From CAZXYF01 sp964644705 (GTDB lineage: Bacteria; Planctomycetota; Brocadiia; SM23-32): a DNA stretch of 10,680 nt. How positions within the stretch are numbered: position 1 is the stretch's first letter; each line of letters begins with the position of its first letter. The notes beneath the pieces are model-generated. The model had not been told where the DNA came from. It searched no databases and saw only the letters and a program-made list of their open reading frames with translations. Below are positions 1 to 6,682 of the stretch, in pieces. Location of the stretch: contig CAZXYF010000109.1 of assembly GCA_964644705.1 (NCBI GenBank), positions 1-10,680 of the forward strand. Direction: 5' to 3'. A program made the position numbers and the translations under genes.

Positions 1-179
1 TTTCTCGCAGAACAAAGCCTTCTGGAGATCACTCGGTTTCTGCGCAAGCTCAAAGGTCCCTCCAGCGCCCTGCCAGAAGGCCCTATCGCGTTGTTTGCAC
101 GTCCTCGGGTAGTGCGGAAGTACGCCTCAACCGACACAAGCCCGGCAGTAGGCCCATCTGGAATAACGTGGCGCACTGA
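1..179 (-). repeat. Dispersed repeat copy R1, running off the left edge
   Basis: Bases 118-179 match bases 1389-1450 (right arm of R2) in the same orientation, with 54 of 62 identical by hand count. Bases 66-89 are the exact reverse complement of 9381-9404 in R3, and the stretch between is also similar to R3. Read on the minus strand, a frame opens at a GTG (176-174) and stays open to the window edge, about 58 codons. It contains the peptide pieces GPTAGLVSVEAYFRTTRGR and NNAIGPSGRALEGPLSLRR. R2 has a GTG at the aligned position. The copy lies just beyond the 3' end of the lipid kinase gene. Whether it is coding, a decayed gene or a non-coding element cannot be decided here. Bases 1-65 continue the open frame but have no second copy in the window. 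Confidence 0.75.
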
Positions 180-194
180 CAACTCATGAGATAT

Positions 195-218
195 CCGGGA
201 TAGTATCATCCATCCCGG
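195..218 (-). other. Hairpin across the lipid kinase stop codon
   Basis: Bases 195-201 (CCGGGAT) pair perfectly with 212-218 (ATCCCGG), leaving a 10-base loop that contains the stop codon of the minus-strand lipid kinase. No T-run follows it on the minus strand, so it is not a standard intrinsic terminator. It could stabilise the 3' end or be chance in a GC-rich coding end. Confidence 0.3.
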
Positions 219-1150
219 GCGATGGACAGGTCATGGCGTTTATAGCCGTGCAGCTGATTCTCGGAGGGCACAAGCATCCGTGCCTTTCGGGAACACACCG
301 TCAACTCCGCCGGAAGGGTACCACCAAAGTCACCATCAATTTCCAGAGGCACTCCGGCGACATTGCTCTCCAATTTGATTTTAACTCCCCGCCCGTACAC
401 TGCGCTCTGGGTGGCATGAAATCCACGCAATAACGCCGCGATACCGGGCTGAATCATCCCGAAGACACTGCCCACCCGCGTGGCCACAACGTCCAGCTGC
501 CCATCAACTGGCGAAGCAGCGGAAGCGACCTGTATGGGGCCTCCATAATTCCTGCTGTTGCCGACGCAAACGATATTAGCATCTTCACACACACACCTTC
601 CATCCACTTCCACCCTGATACCCCACTGCCCGGGTGCAAAAGACTCTCGCAGTAAAATGGGGATATAATCAAACTGGCTCAGATGCTCATCACGTTTCTG
701 GTGCACCGCTCGAACAATGGATGCATCCATTCCCGCGCCGCATATGCATGCAAAACGTTTGTCGTTACAAACGCCCACATCTATGGGCCGAGGAGACGAG
801 CCGGCCAGAACTCCCACCGCCCGTTTCGGGTCCCACGGGATCTTCAGTTCTTTGGCCAGCACGTTTCCCGTCCCCGCCGGGATTGTCCCCAGCACGCATG
901 CATCCAGATTGCATCCGTTCAAAACCTCGTTGAAGGTTCCATCCCCCCCGAACGACAGGATCAACCCTCCGTCAAAACCCTCCGCCGCCCGCTTCGCATC
1001 GCCGGGTTGCTCCGTCTCAATTACCTGCAGCCCACCACCCCACTGTTCCAGTCGAGATACAACGGCACTGAGATATCGTCGAACGCCCCCCCGTCCGCTC
1101 ACCGGGTTCGCCACGAGAAGAATATTATCCCTGTAATCATCAGCTGGCAT
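206..1150 (-). CDS. Diacylglycerol kinase / YegS-BmrU-type lipid kinase
   Basis: This 314-residue protein has the layout of the DAGK catalytic family, soluble or peripheral enzymes that phosphorylate lipids such as diacylglycerol using ATP. Visible motifs are ANPVSGRGG (14-22), the nucleotide-binding GGDGTFNEV (68-76) and GTIPAGTGN (88-96). Late family signatures are SPVDGQLDVV (213-222) and EIDGD (270-274). The length fits the usual 290-330 residues. The frame continues upstream to a GTG at 1447, but those 99 extra residues are encoded by repeat R2 and spacer and look unlike any DAGK N-terminus. I place the start at ATG 1150-1148, eight residues before the first beta strand; a GGGGAG lies 11 bases upstream, a little far. 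The gene follows guaA in the same direction but is separated by 378 bases holding R2, so a shared transcript is uncertain. Lipid substrate cannot be inferred. Confidence 0.9.
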   Translation of the reverse strand: MPADDYRDNILLVANPVSGRGGVRRYLSAVVSRLEQWGGGLQVIETEQPGDAKRAAEGFDGGLILSFGGDGTFNEVLNGCNLDACVLGTIPAGTGNVLAKELKIPWDPKRAVGVLAGSSPRPIDVGVCNDKRFACICGAGMDASIVRAVHQKRDEHLSQFDYIPILLRESFAPGQWGIRVEVDGRCVCEDANIVCVGNSRNYGGPIQVASAASPVDGQLDVVATRVGSVFGMIQPGIAALLRGFHATQSAVYGRGVKIKLESNVAGVPLEIDGDFGGTLPAELTVCSRKARMLVPSENQLHGYKRHDLSIARDG

Positions 1151-1285
1151 CGTTCGTTTAACTCCCCGGCTAACACAGCAATTCAGCAATAACAAATCTT
1201 CACGCTCAGCACGGTGAAAACATACGATTTCGCGCGAGGGAATGAATTTACTCGTTAACAACATCCGTCCGCGTTGGAAGTATTC

Positions 1286-1450
1286 AGCGAACCACGTGCG
1301 TTTTGTGATGCCCTGCTTGCCGAGCCTGTCCCAGTAGAGGCGTACCTGTGCACTAAAACGGGCATATTGCGGAAAAACGATAATGCAGAAGTACGCCCCA
1401 ACCGGGACAAGACCGGCAGTAGGCCCATCTGGCATAACGTGTTTCACTGA
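1286..1450. repeat. Palindromic repeat copy R2 with two inverted arms
   Basis: Left arm 1286-1345 and right arm 1391-1450 are imperfect reverse complements. The best-paired part lies near GTAC at 1342-1345 and 1391-1394, with about 45 bases between the arms. The left arm and its extension (1286-1355) match R3 9291-9360 in direct orientation, 59 of 70 bases. The right arm (1389-1450) matches R1 118-179, 54 of 62 bases. R2 is therefore a head-to-head composite of the two arm types seen singly at R1 and R3. It occupies much of the 378-base spacer between guaA and the lipid kinase. In the rest of the spacer (1151-1285, 1451-1528) I see only the kinase ribosome binding site and a small hairpin. 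Long frames run through R2 on both strands. Confidence 0.8.
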
Positions 1451-1502
1451 ACACTTACCACGTGTTCATCCTATGACAATAAGAACCTGAGACCGGATAG
1501 CC

Positions 1503-1521
1503 GCATCTCACAGTCAGATGC
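1503..1521 (-). terminator. Possible hairpin end signal after guaA
   Basis: GCATCT (1503-1508) and AGATGC (1516-1521) form a perfect 6-bp stem with a 7-base loop. It begins 7 bases beyond the guaA stop codon on the minus strand. No T-run follows, so it is weak as an intrinsic terminator. It may be an RNA 3' end structure or chance. Confidence 0.25.
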
Positions 1522-1528
1522 TTCACAA

Positions 1529-3088
1529 TTATTCCCACTCAATGGTGCTCGGAGGCTTCGATGAGATATCGTAAACAACTCGATTCACCCCACGCACCTC
1601 ATTGATAATTCTGTTCGATACGCGACCGAGTAAGTCGTCCGGCAAACGCGACCAGTCAGCCGTCATGTAGTCTTCGGTATCGACTGACCGTATGGCGATT
1701 ACATGTTCGTATGTCCGTTCATCACCCATAACCCCCACGCTCTGAAGCGGCAGCAGCACGGCAAAGGCCTGCCCGACACGGTCGTAATAATCCGCCGATC
1801 TTAGTTCGTCCAGGAAGATGGTGTCCGCCTGCCTCAATATGCGCAATCTGTCCGTGGTTACGGATCCAACGATCCGCACGGCCAACCCCGGACCCGGGAA
1901 GGGATGACGCCACACCACTTCGTGGGGCAAACCCAGTGTCTCACCGATCTTGCGCACTTCATCCTTGAACAGGTAACGAAAAGGTTCGATCAGATGGAAG
2001 CCCAGTTCCTCGGGCAATCCGCCCACATTGTGGTGTGATTTGATGACAGCGGCGGGCCCCGTCTCCGTACCGGCGCTCTCGATCACGTCCGGATAGAGCG
2101 TGCCCTGGGCCAGATAATTAGCTCCTTCGATATCTTCGGCCGCCTCTTTGAACACGTCGATGAAGGTATGTCCAATGATCTGACGCTTCTCCTCGGGATC
2201 GCGCACGTCTTCGAGTTTATTCAAAAACTTGTCGGACGCGTCAATCACCTGGAGATTCATCCGGAAATTTTCCTCAAAACGCATCTCCACCTGCTGCGCC
2301 TCACGCGCCCTCATCACTCCATTATCCACGAATATACAGGCCAGCTGGTCACCAATGGCATGATGCAACAAAACAGCTGCTACCGAGGAATCCACCCCGC
2401 CTGAAAGCCCCAGCACAACTCGATCATCCCCCACTTCCTCCTTGATATCGTCGATTGTGTTCTCAATGAAACTGGTCATCTCCCACGTTCCATTGCAACC
2501 ACATACCCGGTAGAGAAAATTATGAAGGATCTCACTCCCCTCCGGCGTATGCGTCACTTCCGGATGGAACTGTATCCCCCAGAATCCGGCCTCGGTGAAG
2601 CGGACAGCCGCGTGAGAGCAGGTGTCGGTTTCGCCCAGTATCTCCGCCTCGCCCGGAACTCCTTCCACCTGATCCCCGTGGCTCATCCAGACTGTCAACT
2701 CATCGCCCATGCCATGGAACAGGTCGGTATGATCGACAACGGACATGGAGCGGCGGCCGTATTCGCGGCTGCGGGCCGGTTGGACTTCTCCGCCCAGGAC
2801 CTTGCAAGCGAGCTGCAATCCGTAGCAGATCCCGAGCACAGGGATCCCCATATTGAAAATCTCAGGATCACATTGCGGCGCATCTTCCGCATACACACTG
2901 GCGGGCCCCCCGCTGAGGATAATCCCTCGTGCCCCCTTCGCCCGAATTTCCTCCGGGGATATGTCGTGCGGTACGATTTCACTGTACACACGAGCTTCCC
3001 GCACTCTCCGAGCAATCAGACGCGCATACTGCGCCCCAAAATCCAGCACCAATACACTTTCTCGAGTCGGATGCCTCTCTGTCATCAT
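1529..3088 (-). CDS. guaA: GMP synthase (glutamine-hydrolysing)
   Basis: GuaA converts XMP, ATP and glutamine to GMP, the last step of de novo guanine nucleotide synthesis, in the cytoplasm. The 519 residues show the full two-domain plan. The N-terminal class I glutamine amidotransferase has LSGGPASVY (58-66), the nucleophile elbow GICYG with Cys88, and FHPEV with His175 and Glu177. The ATP pyrophosphatase domain has the P-loop SGGVDSS (229-235). The C-terminal dimerisation domain ends in the family hallmark DISSKPPSTIEWE. The length is normal. Two adjacent ATGs (3088 and 3085) are possible starts; an AGAGGA just upstream spaces better to the second. It lies 77 bases downstream of zwf on the same strand with no clear terminator between, so the two are probably co-transcribed. 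All key residues are intact. Confidence 0.98.
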   Translation of the reverse strand: MMTERHPTRESVLVLDFGAQYARLIARRVREARVYSEIVPHDISPEEIRAKGARGIILSGGPASVYAEDAPQCDPEIFNMGIPVLGICYGLQLACKVLGGEVQPARSREYGRRSMSVVDHTDLFHGMGDELTVWMSHGDQVEGVPGEAEILGETDTCSHAAVRFTEAGFWGIQFHPEVTHTPEGSEILHNFLYRVCGCNGTWEMTSFIENTIDDIKEEVGDDRVVLGLSGGVDSSVAAVLLHHAIGDQLACIFVDNGVMRAREAQQVEMRFEENFRMNLQVIDASDKFLNKLEDVRDPEEKRQIIGHTFIDVFKEAAEDIEGANYLAQGTLYPDVIESAGTETGPAAVIKSHHNVGGLPEELGFHLIEPFRYLFKDEVRKIGETLGLPHEVVWRHPFPGPGLAVRIVGSVTTDRLRILRQADTIFLDELRSADYYDRVGQAFAVLLPLQSVGVMGDERTYEHVIAIRSVDTEDYMTADWSRLPDDLLGRVSNRIINEVRGVNRVVYDISSKPPSTIEWE

Positions 3089-3165
3089 ACTTCCTCTACT
3101 CAGTCAAAAACAGCATTATATGGCGGTCCAGCGGATCCGGCAAATCCGAGGAACAATGCGTTGCC

Positions 3166-4734
3166 CTACTCTTCCACCGCGTTTTCATAACAGGTGTCCT
3201 CGCGGAAGAAGTCCTGTCCGCTTATCGGCCCCCACGTGCCCGGATCATAATTCGGGAAACTCGGGGGTTCGGACTCCCCCCAGTACTTCAGAATAGGGTC
3301 GACAAAATCCCACGCCAGTTCGATCTCATCCCGCCGGGTAAAAAGCGTCGCATTGCCGGAAAGCGCATCCAGAAGCAACCGCTCGTAGGCTTTCGGCGAT
3401 TCCGACCCATACACGCTTCCGTACGGAAAGTTCATCTCCGCGGATCGGGTCTGCATGCGCATTCCCGGCATTTTCGTATTCATCCTCAGCATCACGTTTT
3501 CGTCGGGTTGAACGCGTATTTTCAGCAGATTGGTATCGAGTTCCGTATCATTGTCCGTGCCAAACAGGATCGGAGCGGTTTCTTTAAATTCCACCGCCAC
3601 CTCGGTCAGTTTCCGTGGGAGCCTTTTTCCCGTTGTCAGATAAAACGGGACGCCCGACCATCGCCAGTTGTCGATGTAGGTCCGCAGAGCAACGAACGTT
3701 TCGGTGCTTGATTCCGGATCAACCCCCTCTTCCTCCCGATACGCCCTCACCGGTTCCCCGTCCACTTCGCCACTGCCATACTGTCCCCGGATCACTGAAC
3801 AGTGCAGGTCATTTCCCTGCAGGCGACGCAGGGAGCGAAGCACTTTGGCCTTCTCATCGCGGATGGGATCAGCCTCCAGCGAGGTGGGGGCTTCCATGGT
3901 GAAAAGGGCCAGAACCTGTAAAACGTGATTCTGCATGACATCGCGCAGGGCACCGGCGGATTCAAAATAACCGGCTCGCCCACCGATCCCCTCCTGTTCG
4001 GCCACCGTCACATGCACATGCTTCACATAACGATTGTTCCAGACGGGTTCCAGTATCGTGTTAGCAAACCGCAGCACCATAATATTCTGAACCGTCTCTT
4101 TGCCCAGATAGTGATCCATCCGGAAAATCTGACTTTCCTCCAGGCTCTTCTGAAGCGACTGATTCAGCTCACGGGCGGAATCAAGGTCACGTCCGAAAGG
4201 CTTCTCCAGAACCACCCTCATGGCTCCCTCACTGCGTTCACTCTCGGGCACGCGACGCTCCAACAGTTCTGTCCGACTCAGGTTCTGCACGACAGTTTCC
4301 ACCAGGCCCGGGGGAATAGCCAGATAATGCACTCGCCCCCCCTCCGTGCCAAATTCTGCATCGATTTCCTTCGTTTTCCGCTCCAGGCGCTGGAAGGATT
4401 CTGGCTCGTCGTATTGTCCCTGGTGGTAGAAAAGTCGTTTCGAGAATACCTCCCATTCCTCGGCATCCGGAGGACCGGTCCGGGAAAACTCACTGAGGCT
4501 TTCTCTCATGTGTTGACGGAACGATTCGTCATCATATTCCGTGCGCCCGAAGCCGACGAAAGCCACATCGCCCGGGAGAAGACCTTCATGATATAAATTG
4601 TAAAGAGCAGGCCCCACCTTGCGCTGCACCAGGTCACCACTCGCCCCAAAAATGGTCATCACTCCGGATTGCGGTTCATATTTGTCATTGTCAAACACAG
4701 CCAGGGTTCCTTTGTTTAAAATAAAAACTGTCAT
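3166..4734 (-). CDS. zwf: Glucose-6-phosphate 1-dehydrogenase
   Basis: Zwf oxidises glucose-6-phosphate to 6-phosphogluconolactone with NAD(P)+, the entry step of the oxidative pentose phosphate pathway. The 522 residues show the nucleotide-binding GASGDLVQRK (30-39), EKPFG (177-181), and the substrate-binding signature RMDHYLGKE (205-213) with His208. The GALRDVMQNH segment ends in His270, which aligns with the catalytic base of the family. The C-terminal WGP motif is present. Length is slightly above the usual 480-510 because of a roughly 25-residue leader, which is common. ATG 4734 has no clear Shine-Dalgarno sequence; Met26 would start too close to the Rossmann motif. Neither gnd nor pgl is adjacent. 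The gene is divergent from the formate/nitrite channel across a 218-base spacer and upstream of guaA, which would link NADPH and pentose supply with purine synthesis. Confidence 0.97.
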   Translation of the reverse strand: MTVFILNKGTLAVFDNDKYEPQSGVMTIFGASGDLVQRKVGPALYNLYHEGLLPGDVAFVGFGRTEYDDESFRQHMRESLSEFSRTGPPDAEEWEVFSKRLFYHQGQYDEPESFQRLERKTKEIDAEFGTEGGRVHYLAIPPGLVETVVQNLSRTELLERRVPESERSEGAMRVVLEKPFGRDLDSARELNQSLQKSLEESQIFRMDHYLGKETVQNIMVLRFANTILEPVWNNRYVKHVHVTVAEQEGIGGRAGYFESAGALRDVMQNHVLQVLALFTMEAPTSLEADPIRDEKAKVLRSLRRLQGNDLHCSVIRGQYGSGEVDGEPVRAYREEEGVDPESSTETFVALRTYIDNWRWSGVPFYLTTGKRLPRKLTEVAVEFKETAPILFGTDNDTELDTNLLKIRVQPDENVMLRMNTKMPGMRMQTRSAEMNFPYGSVYGSESPKAYERLLLDALSGNATLFTRRDEIELAWDFVDPILKYWGESEPPSFPNYDPGTWGPISGQDFFREDTCYENAVEE

Positions 4735-4872
4735 GAAACTTGTGTGTCTGTCCGGCGTTCACATAACCCGGGGCTTCAATGGAAGTAATCTCGATTTACC
4801 GTATGCCCGAGCGTCCCTCTATTTTAATAGATAAGCCTGCCCGAATCGAAATCCTTTATCAATCATGTGTGC

Positions 4873-4901
4873 TTGCTCTCACCGGGATCAACCGGTAAAA
4901 T
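4873..4901 (+). promoter_or_regulatory. Candidate promoter with overlapping dyad for the FNT channel
   Basis: TTGCTC (4873-4878) and TAAAAT (4896-4901) are separated by exactly 17 bases. The -10 matches 5 of 6 consensus bases, the -35 only 3 of 6. A dyad ACCGG-N6-CCGGT (4881-4896) fills most of the spacer and overlaps the -10, a placement typical of an operator. The predicted transcript would have an untranslated leader of about 45 bases. The rest of the divergent spacer (4735-4952) shows nothing clear for zwf. Confidence 0.35.
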
Positions 4902-4952
4902 TCGTCACCTGTCAATTCCCCAGTTTTCTTCGTTTGAATAGATCACACAAAA

Positions 4953-5744
4953 ATGAGTGAAGGCGACCGATCCCCCGAAGAAATTGCCCAGAAACTTGAT
5001 GCCGTTATCCAGCGTAAGAGTGATGCAAGCAGCGGAAGCCAGTTCCTCTCCGGGATACTGGCCGGTATTTATATCGGCTTCGGTGCTTTAGCCGCCACCA
5101 CAGTGGGCGCGTTTGGCGGACTCCCCACTGGACTGGCTAAATTTCTTGCCGCCAGTATATTCTGCGTCGGCCTCGTCCTGGTGGTTATCCCGGGTTCCGA
5201 GCTCTTCACCGGAAACATACTGATGTCAGCGGGTCTTGTCACCCGAGTGTCTTCACTTCGCAAAGTTCTCCGCAACTGGATTTTCGTCTATCTTGGCAAT
5301 TTCACCGGCGCCATTCTGCTCGCGCTCGCCGTGTTTGGCTCCGGACTCCTCGGTTCCGCGGTTGGTGAAAACGCCGCTGGGATTGCGACCGCCAAACTCC
5401 AGATCCCATTCGGCCAGGCCCTGCTCCGGGGCGTGTTGTGTAACATGCTCGTCTGCCTGGCGGTTATCATGGCGGTCGGTTCCAAGACGAATTTCGGAAA
5501 AATCCTGTGCATTTATTTTCCGATCACCGCTTTTGTCCTCTCCGGTTTTGAACATTCCGTCGCCAACATGTATTTCCTCCCTGCGGGCCTGCTGGTGCAA
5601 GGGGAATTTATTTCCCGATTCGGCAGCATCTTCTCCAACCTGATCCCCGTCACAATCGGTAACGTCATTGGCGGACTGCTCATCATCCTGCTGCATCCCG
5701 CTCGTATATCCAAGTTGAAACATCTTTTCGGCGGCAGGGATTAG
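4953..5744 (+). CDS. Formate/nitrite transporter (FNT/FocA-NirC) family channel
   Basis: This 263-residue integral inner-membrane protein belongs to the FNT family, pentameric channels moving small monovalent anions such as formate, nitrite or hydrosulfide. About six hydrophobic segments can be seen near residues 31-54, 64-82, 107-131, 152-176, 183-199 and 229-248. Family landmarks are PGSELFTGN (80-88) at the first broken helix, LGNFTGA (114-120), GVLCNMLVC (160-168), and GFEHSVANMYF (198-208), whose His201 aligns with the conserved pore histidine. The C-terminal IGNVIGG (235-241) is also typical. Length fits the family (250-285). No Shine-Dalgarno sequence precedes the ATG, but the N-terminus is the right length. 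It is the only plus-strand gene here and ends 12 bases before the convergent TIGR02757 gene. Substrate (formate versus nitrite) cannot be told from sequence alone; no pyruvate formate-lyase or nitrite reductase gene is nearby. Confidence 0.93.
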   Translation: MSEGDRSPEEIAQKLDAVIQRKSDASSGSQFLSGILAGIYIGFGALAATTVGAFGGLPTGLAKFLAASIFCVGLVLVVIPGSELFTGNILMSAGLVTRVSSLRKVLRNWIFVYLGNFTGAILLALAVFGSGLLGSAVGENAAGIATAKLQIPFGQALLRGVLCNMLVCLAVIMAVGSKTNFGKILCIYFPITAFVLSGFEHSVANMYFLPAGLLVQGEFISRFGSIFSNLIPVTIGNVIGGLLIILLHPARISKLKHLFGGRD

Positions 5745-5756
5745 AGTTGACCGGTT

Positions 5757-6542
5757 TCACAACACCCGTTGCTCCCAATTTTCGATTGCCTCCATGCCCT
5801 CGCACATGGCAACCCGGGTGAGGGCAAAATCATATTTCACCGGATCATCGGGGCAAATTCTGCGGAATGATCTGGTCGCCTCCAGAGCCGCTTTCAAATC
5901 CGCCTGAGACCGGTCCATCATGCCCAGAACGCGGCAGATCCGCGTCATGTGGGCGTCAAGTGGGATCAGCAGACCCGAAGGATCAAGTTCCCACCCGTTG
6001 GGGTCAACACAGTCATCCCGCACCATCCAGCGCAAAAACAGCCACAGCCGCTTACATGCGCTTCCTCCTTCCGGCGACGGGAGCAGATGAGCAATCCCCA
6101 TTCGGTCCTGCGTTAACTCCTCAACAAACCGCGCGAGAGCGCCGGTCAGAGTCGGATCATCCTCACTGACATGGCATTGAAAACAGGTTTGCAGCCCCCC
6201 ATATTCCCCCAGAGCTGCCCGTATGCCCGTCAGCAGTTTTCCCATTTTCTCTTCCCCGGTGAACCTGTGCCGGAATCCAGCACATGTGTCACGTATGCCC
6301 GCCTCAGAGGTATCCCGGAGAAAGGCACCGGGATGGCCGTCCAGCCGATCGAGCAGGTCACGGACGCTGTTTTTAATGCTTGCCACCCGGCCGTAGGCCA
6401 GCGCGGATGTGAGCAGAGCAACCACCTCACGCTCATCAGGATCATCATACTCTCGAACTATCTCCAGCGGGTCGCTCCGTATGAACTCAGGCGTGTTGTA
6501 GCAGCTGTAAACTTCTTCCAGGTATTCTTTCAGTCTGCGCAA
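5757..6542 (-). CDS. TIGR02757 / DUF2400 family protein of unknown function
   Basis: The 261 residues match the conserved hypothetical family TIGR02757 as I recognise it. Features are ALLTSALAYGRVASI (42-56), the basic KRLWLFLRWMVR (164-175), GLLIPLDAHMTRICRVLG (190-207) and PDDPVKYDFALTRVAMCEG (231-249). No enzymatic role is established for the family to my knowledge. The LDAHMTRICR stretch resembles the VDTHVxR segment containing the catalytic Asp of endonuclease III-like HhH glycosylases, which suggests a possible nucleic-acid role, but there is no iron-sulfur cysteine set. The start is TTG at 6542-6540, supported by GGAG 7 bases upstream; no better in-frame start exists. The gene converges on the FNT channel. 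The sulfatase lies upstream on the same strand, 140 bases away, with a possible terminator between, so it may need its own promoter. Confidence 0.87.
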   Translation of the reverse strand: MRRLKEYLEEVYSCYNTPEFIRSDPLEIVREYDDPDEREVVALLTSALAYGRVASIKNSVRDLLDRLDGHPGAFLRDTSEAGIRDTCAGFRHRFTGEEKMGKLLTGIRAALGEYGGLQTCFQCHVSEDDPTLTGALARFVEELTQDRMGIAHLLPSPEGGSACKRLWLFLRWMVRDDCVDPNGWELDPSGLLIPLDAHMTRICRVLGMMDRSQADLKAALEATRSFRRICPDDPVKYDFALTRVAMCEGMEAIENWEQRVL

Positions 6543-6549
6543 TTGGATT

Positions 6550-6553
6550 CTCC
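6550..6553 (-). promoter_or_regulatory. Ribosome binding site fixing a TTG start
   Basis: GGAG on the minus strand lies 7 bases before TTG 6542-6540. It is the main support for this non-ATG start of the TIGR02757 gene. Confidence 0.6.
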
Positions 6554-6660
6554 ACTGAGCGGAAACACTTCCTCATTCCGAAAACTAAAGATACACAGGT
6601 GCATATGGGCTCTCTGCATCACGGAATCCCTGTATGGTCCCGATCAGAGGAAGCAGACCT

Positions 6661-6680
6661 TAAAATGCACGCAATGCGTG
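6661..6680 (-). terminator. Short terminator-like hairpin after the sulfatase
   Basis: Two bases beyond the sulfatase stop codon, the minus strand has CACGC-ATT-GCGTG followed by CATTTT. That is a perfect 5-bp stem with a 3-base loop and a short T-run. The position fits an intrinsic terminator, but the stem is short and the T-run has only four bases. Confidence 0.35.
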
Positions 6681-6682
6681 AA

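Noticed and set aside
2929..3711. Open plus-strand frame of about 260 codons opposite the guaA start and zwf end
   Set aside because: It is antisense to two genes with intact catalytic motifs, has no domain I recognise and no ribosome binding site. Shadow frames of this kind are common at this GC content.
4910..4915. Perfect TTGACA on the minus strand upstream of zwf
   Set aside because: No acceptable -10 lies 16-18 bases downstream, so I do not call a promoter.
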